64,000 nucleotides of DNA from Dyella_B sp035503745 (GCF_035503745.1 NZ_DATJTC010000044.1:1-64000), one strand, 5' to 3'; positions 1-9,328 are shown, counted from the stretch's first letter. The notes: generated by a model not told the origin, from the sequence alone. Numbers and translations are program-made.

Positions 1-1
1 C

Positions 2-3000
2 GGCGCGGCCAGCTTCACGCAAAACGACACCACGGCCGGCGCCGGACAAGACATTACCCTGAGCGGCAACAACGATTTCGGCAGCAGCGTCACCTTCGCC
101 GCCGGCTCGGGTGCGCAAATCAACAATCTGTCGCTGACCAATACCGACGCCACCCCCGGCACGCTGACTTTGCCCAGCAGCATCACCGGCAACCTCACCC
201 TCAATTACGTCAACGCCGCGCTGACGGTGCCGACGATCGGCATTGGCGGTGCATTGAATGCGACAGGTGGCAGCGGCATTTTCATCAACGGCAACGTCAC
301 CACCGGCGGCGGGCAGACCTATAACGATGCGGTGACCCTGAACGCCAATGCCACGCTGCAAAGCACGGGCAGCGGTGCGATCGATCTGGTTTCCACCATC
401 GATGGCAGCTACGCGCTTGGCATCCAAACCGGTGGCACGGCGACGCTGGGCGGCACCGCCACGCTCACCGGCCTCACCAGTAACAGCAGCACCTTTACCG
501 CCGGCACGCTGGACATCGGCAGCGGCGGCCTGTCGGTTACCACCACGGGCGGCGCGATCACGCAGACCGGCGCCTTTACCGTCACCGGCAGCAGCAGCTT
601 CAACGCGGGCAGCAATGCCATCACATTGACCCATGGGGGCAACGACTTCAGCGGCGCGGTGGCGTTGACCGGCGGCACCACCCAGATCAGCCAGGGCAGT
701 GCATTGGTGCTGGGCGCGCTGCATACCGGCGCGCTGACGGTCGATAGCACCGGTACGTTGAATCTGGGCAGTGGTTCGGTGGGCGGCAACTTGGTCGCCG
801 ACAGCCATGACGGTGCCATCAGCCAGAGTGGCGCGTTATCGGTAAGCGGCACCAGCAATATCGATGCGGGCACCAGCGCCATTACGCTGACGTCAAGTAA
901 CGCCTTCGGCGGCGCGGTGTCATTGACCGGCACCACGGCGCAGATCACCAACGGCACGGCGCTTACGCTGGGCTCGGTCGACACTGGCAGCCTCACCGCC
1001 ATCAGTACCGGCAACCTCAACCTGGGCAGCGGTACCGTGGCGGGCAATCTCGCGGCGACCAGCAACGGCGGCACGGTCAGTCAAAGCGGTGCCTTGTCGG
1101 TCTCCGGTACCGGCAATCTCAACAGCGGCAGCGGTGCGATCGCGCTGACCAACGGCGGCAATGCGTTTACCGGCGCGATCACGGCGACCGGTACGGGTGT
1201 CGGCATCACCAACGCGGGCAACCTGAGCATCGCCTCGCTGACCGACAACAACAACGGCAGCGTTGCGCTGACCGCGGGCGGCACGCTGACGGTGCTCGGC
1301 ATCAGCGCTGGCAGTGGCAGCGTCGCGCTGGCTTCGAACGGCGGCACACTCACCACGGGCGGCGCGATCAGCGGCGGCGATGTCTCGCTGACCGGCCTGG
1401 ACGGCATCACCGCCAACAACAGCATCAGCGCGAGCGGCACGCTTTCGCTGGTGACCGCGCATGGCGCGATCAGCGAAGGCAGCGGCGGCAGCATGGCCGC
1501 GGGGACACTGACCGGTTCGTCGTCCGGCGCGACCACGCTCAACGGCGCCAACGCGATCGGCACGCTCGGCAGTTTCAGCGCAGACGGCTTCAGCTTGAAC
1601 GATAGCCAGGCCTTGACCGTATCGGGCACGATCAACGGTCAGGGCAACGTCGCACTGACCACGGCCAATGGCAACCTCACCATCAATAGCAGCGTGCAAG
1701 GCACCAGCACGACGCTGAACGCCGCCGGCGCGATGAATGAAGGCAGTGCCGGCGGCATCGTCGCCAGCACGCTCACCGGCAGCGCGGGCGGTGCGGCCAC
1801 TTTGAATGGTTCGGGCAACCAGATCGGCACGTTGGGCAACTTCAACGCCGGCAATTTCAGCCTGATCAACGGCCAGGCGCTGGTGGTGAACGGTACGGTC
1901 AATGGCGGCGCCAGCGCCGCCCTGACTACCAGCAGCGGCAATCTCACCCTTAATGGCGCGGTGATCGGCACATCGACCTCGCTCAATTCGGCCGGCACCA
2001 TCAGCGAAGGATCGGGCAGCATCGCTGCCAGCACGCTCTCGGGCAATTCGGCCGGCGCCACTACGCTCAACGGCAGCAACCAGGTCGCCACATTGAGCAA
2101 CTTCAGCGCGAACGGTTTCAGTTTCACCGACGGCCAGTCGCTGAATGTGTCGGGCACGGTCAACGGCAATGGCAATACGACGCTCCTCACCCATGCCGGC
2201 AACATCAACATCGCCGGTGCCGTCATCGGCACCACGGTAGCGTTGCAGTCGGCCGGTTCAATCAGTGAAGGTGCCGATGGCGTGACCGCCGGTACGCTGA
2301 CGGGCAGTTCCAGCGGCGCGACCACGCTTACCGGCTTCAATCAGGTCGACACGCTGGGCAGCTTCAGCGCCAACGGTTTCAGCCTGAACGATGCGCAGGC
2401 CCTGACCGTCGCCGGCCCGGTGAAGGGCGGCAGCCTTCTCGCGCTGACCACCAGCAGTGGCGGCATCAGCATCAATGGCAGCACCAGCGGCACCGCTACC
2501 ACGCTCAACGCGGCGGGCATGTTGAGCGAAGGCACGGGCGGCTCGCTCAATGCCTCGACGCTGACCGGCAGTGCCGGCGGGGGCACCACGCTGGATGGCA
2601 CCAACCAGGTCGGCACGCTAGGCGATTTCCGCTCGACTGCCGGCTTCAGCTTCGCCGACAACCAAACGCTGACCTTGAGTTCGCTCAACGGCAGCAGCTA
2701 CACGGTAAATGCCGGTACCTCGCCGGTCTCGTTCACGATCACCAATGGCAGCCTGCTGCAGTCGGACAAGACCTGGCTGTATGACGGCACGGGCACGTGG
2801 TCCTCCACCGGAGCGATCGGCACCGAGGCCAACCCCATCTACGTAACCGGCACCACCACGCAGTACGTGCCGTTGGTGGGCGATCCGCCGGCCTACTTCT
2901 ACGCGGTAGATGCGTCGGGCAACATCCTGTCGATCGTGGGCGATAGCGTGAACGTACCGACCTCGGTGTTCTCCAGCCGCGCGCAGAACGCGAACAACCA

Positions 3001-3136
3001 TCTGGATTCATACATCGATGCGAGCGTGATTTCGGCGAACTATCGTTCGTTCGGCATCGTGCCGTCCGGTATCCTGTTGCCGCCCGATCAGCAAAGCTGC
3101 CAGTCGGGGCAGGGCAACGATTGCCCGGACGATTGA
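2..3136 (+). CDS. Large repeat-rich adhesin-like surface protein, C-terminal part (5' end outside window)
   Basis: The frame is open from the first bases of the window, so this is the last ~1044 residues of a longer protein; the TTG at 170 is not a start. Composition is dominated by Gly, Ser, Thr, Ala, Asn and Leu in short beta-strand-like stretches, as in filamentous-haemagglutinin/beta-helix exoproteins. Two tandem repeat families are visible: one with period 258-261 nt beginning at 563, 824 and 1082, and one with period 261-264 nt beginning at 1505, 1769, 2033, 2294 and 2558. The last ~150 residues leave the repeat and end in a Cys-containing, Asp-rich tail. No autotransporter barrel follows, so export by a two-partner or similar system is inferred. 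The missing N-terminus would hold the secretion domain. Confidence 0.85.
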   Translation, partial: GAASFTQNDTTAGAGQDITLSGNNDFGSSVTFAAGSGAQINNLSLTNTDATPGTLTLPSSITGNLTLNYVNAALTVPTIGIGGALNATGGSGIFINGNVTTGGGQTYNDAVTLNANATLQSTGSGAIDLVSTIDGSYALGIQTGGTATLGGTATLTGLTSNSSTFTAGTLDIGSGGLSVTTTGGAITQTGAFTVTGSSSFNAGSNAITLTHGGNDFSGAVALTGGTTQISQGSALVLGALHTGALTVDSTGTLNLGSGSVGGNLVADSHDGAISQSGALSVSGTSNIDAGTSAITLTSSNAFGGAVSLTGTTAQITNGTALTLGSVDTGSLTAISTGNLNLGSGTVAGNLAATSNGGTVSQSGALSVSGTGNLNSGSGAIALTNGGNAFTGAITATGTGVGITNAGNLSIASLTDNNNGSVALTAGGTLTVLGISAGSGSVALASNGGTLTTGGAISGGDVSLTGLDGITANNSISASGTLSLVTAHGAISEGSGGSMAAGTLTGSSSGATTLNGANAIGTLGSFSADGFSLNDSQALTVSGTINGQGNVALTTANGNLTINSSVQGTSTTLNAAGAMNEGSAGGIVASTLTGSAGGAATLNGSGNQIGTLGNFNAGNFSLINGQALVVNGTVNGGASAALTTSSGNLTLNGAVIGTSTSLNSAGTISEGSGSIAASTLSGNSAGATTLNGSNQVATLSNFSANGFSFTDGQSLNVSGTVNGNGNTTLLTHAGNINIAGAVIGTTVALQSAGSISEGADGVTAGTLTGSSSGATTLTGFNQVDTLGSFSANGFSLNDAQALTVAGPVKGGSLLALTTSSGGISINGSTSGTATTLNAAGMLSEGTGGSLNASTLTGSAGGGTTLDGTNQVGTLGDFRSTAGFSFADNQTLTLSSLNGSSYTVNAGTSPVSFTITNGSLLQSDKTWLYDGTGTWSSTGAIGTEANPIYVTGTTTQYVPLVGDPPAYFYAVDASGNILSIVGDSVNVPTSVFSSRAQNANNHLDSYIDASVISANYRSFGIVPSGILLPPDQQSCQSGQGNDCPDD
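563..1340 (+). repeat. Coding tandem repeat A of the adhesin, about 86-87 residues per unit
   Basis: Units start at 563, 824 and 1082 (spacing 261 and 258 nt), each opening with Gln-Ser/Thr-Gly-Ala and containing a conserved LNLGSG(S/T)V block. The third unit decays after about 1200. In-frame spacing indicates expansion by unequal recombination within the gene. Confidence 0.75.
1505..2690 (+). repeat. Coding tandem repeat B of the adhesin, 87-88 residues per unit
   Basis: Units start at 1505, 1769, 2033, 2294 and 2558 (spacing 264, 264, 261 and 264 nt). Each begins TL(T/S)G(S/N), continues with a TTLNG..NQ(V/I).TL segment, then (F/S).(L/F).(D/N).Q.L and ends near SEG..G. The fifth unit is truncated. 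Confidence 0.8.
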
Positions 3137-3151
3137 GCGCGAAGGCTCCTT

Positions 3152-3177
3152 CCCCTCCCCTGCACGCAGGGGAGGGG
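3152..3177 (+). promoter_or_regulatory. Perfect 12-bp hairpin containing the ribosome binding site of the next gene
   Basis: CCCCTCCCCTGC at 3152-3163 is exactly complementary to GCAGGGGAGGGG at 3166-3177, with only AC between. The 3' arm is the purine-rich Shine-Dalgarno sequence 8 nt before the ATG at 3186. It lacks a T tract, so it is not a standard terminator, although it could stabilise the 3' end of the upstream mRNA. Confidence 0.6.
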
Positions 3178-3185
3178 CTGCATGA

Positions 3186-4304
3186 ATGAACGGGACGGTT
3201 TCGATGCGTGGTGCCAAATACAGCAGGGGTGTGTTGTGCGGGTTGCTGGTCGCGGTGGCGGCGTATCACGCGCACGCGCAGATCGCGCCGCGGCTTACCG
3301 GCGATGCGGTCATGGCCAGGCTTGAAACGGCCAAGCAGGATCTGGCGGCGCGAGCCGCCAGCGTGCACGACGATCGTCTTGCCTCGGCGAGCGAGCGCTT
3401 GGGACAGATGGAGGCGGCGCTGCGCAAATCGCTCGGCAACAAGAGCAGCCAGCCGGTGGAAATCATCGACGACAGCTCGCGTGTAGCGGTCCTGCGCGCG
3501 GATGCGGCGATACAACGAACGCGTGCCTACCTCGACACCGTCAAGGGTTGTCCCGGCGACGATGCGAAAGCCATGGCGGCGGGACTGGCCGCCACCATCG
3601 ACCGCCTCGCTGCCGCATTCGGTTCATCCAAGGCCACGCCGGTCGTCAGCGGCGTAGAAACCATCGATCATCGCCCGTTGTTTGCGCTGCATCCGGGCTC
3701 GGCGCCGGTGGCGCTGGCGCTGGTCGGCACGGATCTTTCGGATGCGCAATGCGCCGATCCACAGGTCACCGCCACGGATGCACAGGGCCACCCGATCGAT
3801 CCCCAGCCGATCGTGACGGGCGTATTGCCCACGCGTATCGAACTGAAGCTGCCCGCTGGCACGGGGACTGCCAGCGGTGCGTACGTGCTGCACGTAGTGC
3901 CCAAGCACAAGGTTTTCTTGCGCGGGTGCACAGAGCAGCCGCAGGCGCAGGCGGTGGTGCAGGTGGCGCCACCGCTGCGCGTGTCGGTGAGCTATACCCT
4001 GATAGCGACGTGCAACGGCCAGAGCGTGCCGGCCGGCTCCGGCACCCTGCCGGACATCACGGCCTACGGCGGCACGGCGTCGCGCCAGGTGGAGGCGGGC
4101 GCCTGCGCCAATCCCTCCCGTTATGCGATCAGCGCCAAGGTCGCCTTCGGCGGCGGCAACAGCGTATCGGTGGGGCCGTTCGAGCAGAGTGCGGACGCGG
4201 ACATCACGGTAGGGCTGCCGGCCGGCCTGGCAATGAGCTGGAGCCCATCCACGCGCACGGTGTTCGTGCGCTCCACGGCGAACATCTGCAAGGGCGTTTA
4301 TTGA
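3186..4304 (+). CDS. Secreted protein of unknown function
   Basis: 372 residues. The first ~30 residues form a cleavable signal sequence (basic start, hydrophobic GVLCGLLVAVAAYHAHA, then Gln). Residues ~35-150 are Ala/Leu/Arg-rich and probably helical or coiled coil; the C-terminal half is beta-rich with several Cys pairs. It starts 49 nt after the adhesin-like gene on the same strand, so the two may be co-transcribed and this could be a periplasmic or surface partner of that exoprotein. The start at 3186 is chosen for the strong purine tract 8 nt upstream; an alternative ATG lies at 3204. I do not recognise the family. Confidence 0.8.
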   Translation: MNGTVSMRGAKYSRGVLCGLLVAVAAYHAHAQIAPRLTGDAVMARLETAKQDLAARAASVHDDRLASASERLGQMEAALRKSLGNKSSQPVEIIDDSSRVAVLRADAAIQRTRAYLDTVKGCPGDDAKAMAAGLAATIDRLAAAFGSSKATPVVSGVETIDHRPLFALHPGSAPVALALVGTDLSDAQCADPQVTATDAQGHPIDPQPIVTGVLPTRIELKLPAGTGTASGAYVLHVVPKHKVFLRGCTEQPQAQAVVQVAPPLRVSVSYTLIATCNGQSVPAGSGTLPDITAYGGTASRQVEAGACANPSRYAISAKVAFGGGNSVSVGPFEQSADADITVGLPAGLAMSWSPSTRTVFVRSTANICKGVY

Positions 4305-4338
4305 CGCCGGTGCGTGGGGGGTCTTCGACCGATGCGGC

Positions 4339-5391
4339 TTATTCGTCGGTCGAGCCGGAAATGACCTGCAGCTCGCTCACGCCGCCCGGGGCGAGATCTT
4401 TCATCAGGTCGACAAAGCTCAAGCCGACCAGGCGCTGTGCGCGACGCAGCAACAGCGGAATCGGACTCGACGGTTCGCAGCGCGCGTAGTACTCGCAGAT
4501 GTCGTCGATGCGGCGGATGACGTCCTGCGGTCCCTCGATGCGGCCGGTGTGATTGGCCTTGCCGCCGCTCGAGGAGGCTTCACCGGCTTCGCCGGCGCCT
4601 TCGGCATCGGTATCGCCACCTGCAGCCTGCGGCGAACGCCTGGCCAGTTGCGGCTCCAGAAATTTCTTCACTTCGAAGATATCGCTGAGCAGGGGCTTGA
4701 GGTCCGGGCCGGCCGTGCCGATGTGCTCGCTGAAAATCGCGTCGATGGCCTTGAGGTCGTCCAGCGCAGCGCCGATCGCGGCGACCGTATCGGTCAGTTG
4801 CTCTTCGGGGCAGTCCATGCAGCAGGCTTCGATCTGGCTCATGCTGGCCTGCTCGGGCACCTCTTCCTGTTCGCTGCCGGCGACCTTCAACGTGCCGTTG
4901 GCGATGCGCAGGTCGCGCAGGCTGAAGCGGCCGAGCCGAGGCGACTGCACGAATGGCGTGTTACGGAAAAAGCCCAGCATGCCTTGCAAGTCGGTGACCG
5001 CCGATATCGCATTTACGCGGGCGGTGGGATCGTTGTCGTCCTCGGCATCCAGTTGCGGGTGCACGCCGTCCCAGAAGTTTTCCAACAACCCCTTGAGCAG
5101 CCGCAAGCCGGCCGCGAAACCGGGCATGCCGGTAGTGCGCATCCAGGCCTTGATCAAATGGACGGCTATTCGCAAATCCTTGGAGCGGCCCAGCAGCGAT
5201 TCGGCCTGGCTGGATACCCTGTCCCAATCGGGTTCTTCGGCGGCTTTCACGCTGTCGCCCATGGCGCGCTCGGACTTGGGTGAGGCCAAGCGCTCCAGCG
5301 CCAGGAACTCAGCGTCGTATTCGAGGTTTTGCCCGGTGGGCGATTCCCCATCGAGGGGGGACAACAACGACTCCAGTGCGTAGCTGGTCAT
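4339..5391 (-). CDS. tssA: Type VI secretion system protein TssA (ImpA family)
   Basis: 350 residues from the ATG at 5391. The N-terminal ImpA_N-type region shows the family pattern LLSPLDGESPTGQNLEYD, followed by DWDRV...AE.LL.RSKDLRIAVHL and a W..RTTG.PGF..GL segment. A variable Ala/Gly/Ser linker (~residues 255-285) precedes a C-terminal helical domain with YYARCEPSSPIPLLLRRAQRLV, typical of short TssA proteins. TssA coordinates baseplate assembly and sheath-tube polymerisation in the cytoplasm. No other structural type VI gene is adjacent; hcp, vgrG and PAAR genes lie 27 kb away. The longer frame to 5472 starts without a good ribosome binding site and outside family homology. Confidence 0.9.
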   Translation of the reverse strand: MTSYALESLLSPLDGESPTGQNLEYDAEFLALERLASPKSERAMGDSVKAAEEPDWDRVSSQAESLLGRSKDLRIAVHLIKAWMRTTGMPGFAAGLRLLKGLLENFWDGVHPQLDAEDDNDPTARVNAISAVTDLQGMLGFFRNTPFVQSPRLGRFSLRDLRIANGTLKVAGSEQEEVPEQASMSQIEACCMDCPEEQLTDTVAAIGAALDDLKAIDAIFSEHIGTAGPDLKPLLSDIFEVKKFLEPQLARRSPQAAGGDTDAEGAGEAGEASSSGGKANHTGRIEGPQDVIRRIDDICEYYARCEPSSPIPLLLRRAQRLVGLSFVDLMKDLAPGGVSELQVISGSTDE

Positions 5392-5510
5392 AGCGTCTGC
5401 CGTAGTCCTGAGCTGACCGGGATCATAGCGCAGGGCGCCGGCCGTGCGTAACGTGGGCACTGGCGCAATCACGGCGCGGACCGCGCCGGAGGGCGCTCAG
5501 TGCGCGGCGA

Positions 5511-6248
5511 TCAACCTTCGAAACGCGGCAGGGGCAGGGCCTCAAGCTCCGGCTTGCCGAACAGGTAGCCCTGTTGCAGATGGATGCCCAGGTCGCGCAA
5601 GGTCAGTGAATCGTCCGCCGTCTCGACCCCCTCGGCAATCACTTGGATGTTGAGCTCTTCGCACATGCGCACGGTGTGGCGGATGATCGCGCGGCGTGCC
5701 CGGTCCAGCGAAATGCCCTTGATCAGCGCCAAATCCAGCTTCAGCAGGTCCGGCTGAAAATCGGCCAGCAGGTTCAGGCCCGAATAGGCCGCACCGAAGT
5801 CGTCGATGGCGGTAAGAATGCCTTGCGCGCGATAGGCCCTGAGCGCGCTCACCAGCCGCTCGAAATCGGCGACGGCCTCCTGTTCGTTCACTTCGAAGAT
5901 GATGCGCGCCAGGGGCATGCCGACGCGTTTGGCGGTGGCCACCGTCGCCATCAGGCCGTGATAGGCGTCGTAGATGGCGTTGGGCATGAAATTGATCGAC
6001 AGCAGTGCAGGGGGTTTGAGCCGGCCCGCCCATTCGAGCGCGGTCGTCCGGCAGAGCTGGTCGAAGGCGAGTCGATGGTCCAGCTCGACACCGGAAAGCA
6101 CGTCGCTGGCGGACGCGCCATCTTGGCCGCGCACCAGCGCTTCATGTGCGAAGGTGGTCTGGCAGCTCAAGTCCACGATCGGCTGGAAAGCCATGGTAAT
6201 GGCTCGCTCGAAGGATTTTTCTTCGTCGCGCAGGTCACAGGTTTCCAT
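5511..6248 (-). CDS. EAL-domain c-di-GMP phosphodiesterase
   Basis: 245 residues, a single EAL domain without a sensor. The catalytic signature is complete: EALVRG near residue 38, the Asn of SINFMPN, FEVNEQE, IDDFGAAYSGL, LKLDLALI, VIAEGVE and QGYLFG, so it should hydrolyse c-di-GMP to pGpG. The ATG at 6248 lies inside the end of the upstream GGDEF gene (14-nt overlap), so the pair is translationally coupled and forms a two-gene synthesis/degradation unit. An earlier in-frame start exists at 6278. Confidence 0.92.
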   Translation of the reverse strand: METCDLRDEEKSFERAITMAFQPIVDLSCQTTFAHEALVRGQDGASASDVLSGVELDHRLAFDQLCRTTALEWAGRLKPPALLSINFMPNAIYDAYHGLMATVATAKRVGMPLARIIFEVNEQEAVADFERLVSALRAYRAQGILTAIDDFGAAYSGLNLLADFQPDLLKLDLALIKGISLDRARRAIIRHTVRMCEELNIQVIAEGVETADDSLTLRDLGIHLQQGYLFGKPELEALPLPRFEG

Positions 6249-8412
6249 GTTTCTCACCGACAAATAGCTGTTTGGCAACCAACCGGTACGTATTGCGTCC
6301 GGCTTCCTTGGCGAGGTACAGGGCCTCGTCGGCGAGCTTCATCAATACATCCTGCGACGCAGGTCCATGGAAGAACACCGCGCCCATGCTCATATGCACA
6401 TCGATGCAATGGCGTCCCATCATCACCGCCATATGCAGGGCTTTCCACAATTCGTGCACAAAGGCTTCGGCCGCGGCATGGTCGTGCAGGTGATCGCACA
6501 ACACCACGAATTCGTCGCCGCCAATACGCGCGACCACGGCTCCCTTGAGCACGATTTCTTGCAGGCAGCGTCCGACTTCGGCCAGCACCAGATCGCCGGC
6601 GGCGTGGCCGTGGGTGTCGTTGATGGACTTGAAGTTGTCCACGTCCAGCAACACCAGCAGCACCGGCGCACGGTTCTGGCAGGCATTGCGCAGCAGCGGC
6701 TGCGCCTGTTCATTGAAGTAGCGGCGATTGGCTAGGCCCGTCAGCGCATCCTGGTGCGCCAGGCGCAGCAGTTCGCGCTCCACGTTCTTGATGTGGGTGA
6801 TTTCCGTGGTCAGCGCATACAGACCGCGAACCTTGCCCTTGGCGTCGGTATCGGGGACATAGTGCGTCTGAAAGTGCAGCAGTTTTCCGCGATAGGTCGC
6901 TTCATATTCGAACCATACCGACTCGCCTGCGTAGGCGCGGTCCAGATATTCCTTGAGCTGCTCGTAGAGCGCCGCGCCGCGAACTTCCTTCACCGTTTTG
7001 CCCAGCATGGTGGAGGGCAGTTCGCCCGATATCTGTTCGACGAAGCGGTTGATATAGGTATAGCGCTCGGACATGTCCACGCGCGCGATCACGGCCGGCA
7101 CGTTGTCGGTGATCGTCTTCAGCTGGGCCTGGCTTTCGATCAGCGCCTGCTGGATCTGCACGCGCTGGGTGACGTCGCGGCCGGTGTAGATGATTTCGGT
7201 GCTGCCGTCGCCATCGGGGCTGTCGACGATGCGCGCGAACGCCTCGATCCAAAGATAGTGGCCCGCGCGATGCTGCAGCCGGTAAGTGGCCGTGGTGGCG
7301 CCGCCGACGCGGCGCAACGCGGTCACTACCTCGGCGATCCGCTCGCGGTCGTCGGGATGGATCAGGTCCGGGCGTGGCGTCATGAAATCCTCGACCTCCC
7401 AGCCCAGCAGCTCTTTCACCGAGGGCGACACGTAGCGGCGATCGCCGTTGGGCCGGATACGCATCACAAGATCGCCGCTGTTATCGGCCAGCATGCGATA
7501 GCGCAGTTCGCTCTCGCGCAGGCGCACCTGCAGGCGATCCTGTTCGACCAGCGCCAGCGCTACCGGCAGGGCGACCAGGCAGTAGCCGGCAATGAACACC
7601 TGCGCCATGGTGACCTTCAGTATCGGCGTCACGCCATGCACCAGATCGAACGGTCCCAGATCCAGCGCCGCGCTGCCGGTGGTGATCAGGGCGACGATGG
7701 CGATACCGAAAATCATGCCGGCAAAGCGATGGCGGAAAATCAGCAGCAGCAGCGGCGGATAGACCAAAAACAGCAGCGGGTAGCGACGCACCATGAATAC
7801 CGCGGCACAGACCGCCGTAAGCAGCAGCAGATGCCACAGCAACGAGGCGCGCTTGCCATGGAACAGCGGCTCGCTGTCCTGCTTGATCGCCACCACGATC
7901 GACGCGCAGCCGGCGATGATCATGCCCAGCAGATGCGCCCTGAACACCATGCTCCAGTCGATCCATAAGCTCAGTTCCGGCCGGAGATGCCAGACCAGGG
8001 TGACGGCAAGCGAGGCGAGGGCGCAGGCCACGACGGCCGCGGCCAGCGCGGTGCGGGCCAGTTTCGGGAACGAGGTCTCGGCATGAATGACCGGAAACTG
8101 ACGCCTAATGGCCAAAGTGACCATTAGCGTCTCCATCGCGTTGCCCAGGCCCCGCCCCACGATGGTGGGCAGCGGGTCGCCCAATAGCCCCTTGGCGGCC
8201 GCATAGCCGAGGAATCCGGCGATGAACAGGGGCCAGGTCTGCGCCAGCGGCCTGCGGATCAGCCAGCCGAGCAGGGCGCCGTTGGCAAGCCACAGGGACG
8301 GTGGCGAATGCGTCAGCCGGGCCAGCGCCGTTGAATACAGCGCAAGCGCGCCGCTCAAGGCGAACAGGCCCGCGAACTGCCAGGCCATGCTTGGCATACG
8401 CCTCAGTAGCAT
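6235..8412 (-). CDS. Membrane diguanylate cyclase (MASE1-PAS-PAS-GGDEF)
   Basis: 725 residues. About eight hydrophobic helices in residues 1-300 with the MASE1-like SPPSLWLANGALLGWL pattern, then two PAS domains (ELRYRMLADNSGDLVMRI, and a second beginning near TDNVPAVIARVD), then GGDEF with DALTGLANRRYF, DVDNFKSINDTHGHAAGD and the active site RIGGDEF. The position of the RxxD inhibitory site upstream of GGDEF reads LKGA, so product inhibition through that site is unlikely. Signals sensed at the membrane or by PAS would set cyclase activity; the overlapping EAL gene supplies the opposing activity. Confidence 0.92.
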   Translation of the reverse strand: MLLRRMPSMAWQFAGLFALSGALALYSTALARLTHSPPSLWLANGALLGWLIRRPLAQTWPLFIAGFLGYAAAKGLLGDPLPTIVGRGLGNAMETLMVTLAIRRQFPVIHAETSFPKLARTALAAAVVACALASLAVTLVWHLRPELSLWIDWSMVFRAHLLGMIIAGCASIVVAIKQDSEPLFHGKRASLLWHLLLLTAVCAAVFMVRRYPLLFLVYPPLLLLIFRHRFAGMIFGIAIVALITTGSAALDLGPFDLVHGVTPILKVTMAQVFIAGYCLVALPVALALVEQDRLQVRLRESELRYRMLADNSGDLVMRIRPNGDRRYVSPSVKELLGWEVEDFMTPRPDLIHPDDRERIAEVVTALRRVGGATTATYRLQHRAGHYLWIEAFARIVDSPDGDGSTEIIYTGRDVTQRVQIQQALIESQAQLKTITDNVPAVIARVDMSERYTYINRFVEQISGELPSTMLGKTVKEVRGAALYEQLKEYLDRAYAGESVWFEYEATYRGKLLHFQTHYVPDTDAKGKVRGLYALTTEITHIKNVERELLRLAHQDALTGLANRRYFNEQAQPLLRNACQNRAPVLLVLLDVDNFKSINDTHGHAAGDLVLAEVGRCLQEIVLKGAVVARIGGDEFVVLCDHLHDHAAAEAFVHELWKALHMAVMMGRHCIDVHMSMGAVFFHGPASQDVLMKLADEALYLAKEAGRNTYRLVAKQLFVGEKHGNL

Positions 8413-8780
8413 TGCTGATCCCGGGTCCCCGTTGGTGGCGGCCCGCCATGGGTCGCATCACACATCCGGAAGGCAAGCAAGACTTCTGCCATCTGTCGGG
8501 GCCGGCACGAGGCTTTGCCCGCGCGGCCTTAAGGGAGGTTTGCGCCGGTGCCGCCAGACCCTCGCCAAGCGTGCAAGCAGAGCGCACCGGGGACGTGCCG
8601 TTTTGTTCCGGATGACGACCTGGCGCGGACGGCACCGACCCCGTTTCAGGCACTTGGCCCCCCTGCGCACACCGGCCAGGCGGTGGCCGCAGGCACGCGA
8701 TTCCTCATCAATTCATCGACATTTCACCTGTTATCGTCAATGTTCCGGTAGGCAGCTACCACCAATTAAAGGGGAAGCCC
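8413..8780. other. Divergent intergenic region, 368 bp
   Basis: Lies between the divergent starts of the MASE1-GGDEF gene and the small exported protein gene. No convincing coding frame or clear promoter was seen. A short hairpin GGTAG/CTACC occurs at 8747-8760, just before the ribosome binding site AAAGGGGAAG. Confidence 0.5.
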
Positions 8781-9260
8781 ATGTCTTGTCTTCACGGAAG
8801 TTGGCGTCTGGCCGTGTTGGCCGGTTTGGTCGCTTTAGGCTTTGCGGGCGCAAGCGCGGCGCAAACCGCCGCGCCGGCGTCGGGGCTGGGCCAGTCCTGG
8901 CCGAACGCCGTCGATGTGAGCGCGAATCCGAACTGGCACGTCTATGTGTTCATGCTCAACGGCATCAAGTACGTGCAGGTCAACGATCTCAACGGCACCG
9001 TGCACGCGGCCATTGGCACGGCAGGCGGTACGACCATCGTGCTGCCGGTCGGCGTGGATGCGCAACACGTCAGCACGACGCCGAGTACCAATACCTCGGC
9101 ATCCAGCAGCAGCACCGTGACGGTCTACAGCGATGCGACGACCACCGTGACGGCCACCCCGCAAAGCGATGGCACCACGCAGTTCACGGCGGTTCCCGCT
9201 TCGACGGCGTCGTCCGATACCTGCGATACCTACAACTGTGGAGGCGGCCGGGGCAGTTGA
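8781..9260 (+). CDS. Small exported protein with C-terminal Cys pair (cassette 1)
   Basis: 159 residues with a signal peptide ending at GASAAQ (~residue 28), a short structured segment (NWHVYVFMLNGIKYVQVNDL), a Ser/Thr-rich low-complexity stretch, and the end CDTYNCGGGRGS. It has a strong ribosome binding site AAAGGGGAAG. It is convergent with the kinase-like membrane gene at 9496-11139, the same arrangement as the exported peptide at 14936 next to its paralogue. Both peptides end with two Cys followed by Gly residues. Function unknown; a secreted ligand for the convergent membrane protein is only a hypothesis. Confidence 0.75.
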   Translation: MSCLHGSWRLAVLAGLVALGFAGASAAQTAAPASGLGQSWPNAVDVSANPNWHVYVFMLNGIKYVQVNDLNGTVHAAIGTAGGTTIVLPVGVDAQHVSTTPSTNTSASSSSTVTVYSDATTTVTATPQSDGTTQFTAVPASTASSDTCDTYNCGGGRGS

Positions 9261-9328
9261 AATGCTTCGAGCCAGGCCTGTTCACACTAGAGCCTGTTTG
9301 CACCATTGGCGTGGCTCGCGCCGGGAGC

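Noticed and set aside
920..2194. Long minus-strand frame inside the adhesin repeats
   Set aside because: Repeats on the plus strand create a repetitive open frame on the other; no start signal or plausible protein.
1505..2690. Regularly spaced repeats as a CRISPR array
   Set aside because: Units are 261-264 nt, coding and in frame; CRISPR repeats and spacers are ~30 nt each. No cas genes.
3152..3177. Rho-independent terminator after the adhesin gene
   Set aside because: Strong stem but no T tract follows; a role over the ribosome binding site fits better, although attenuation cannot be excluded.
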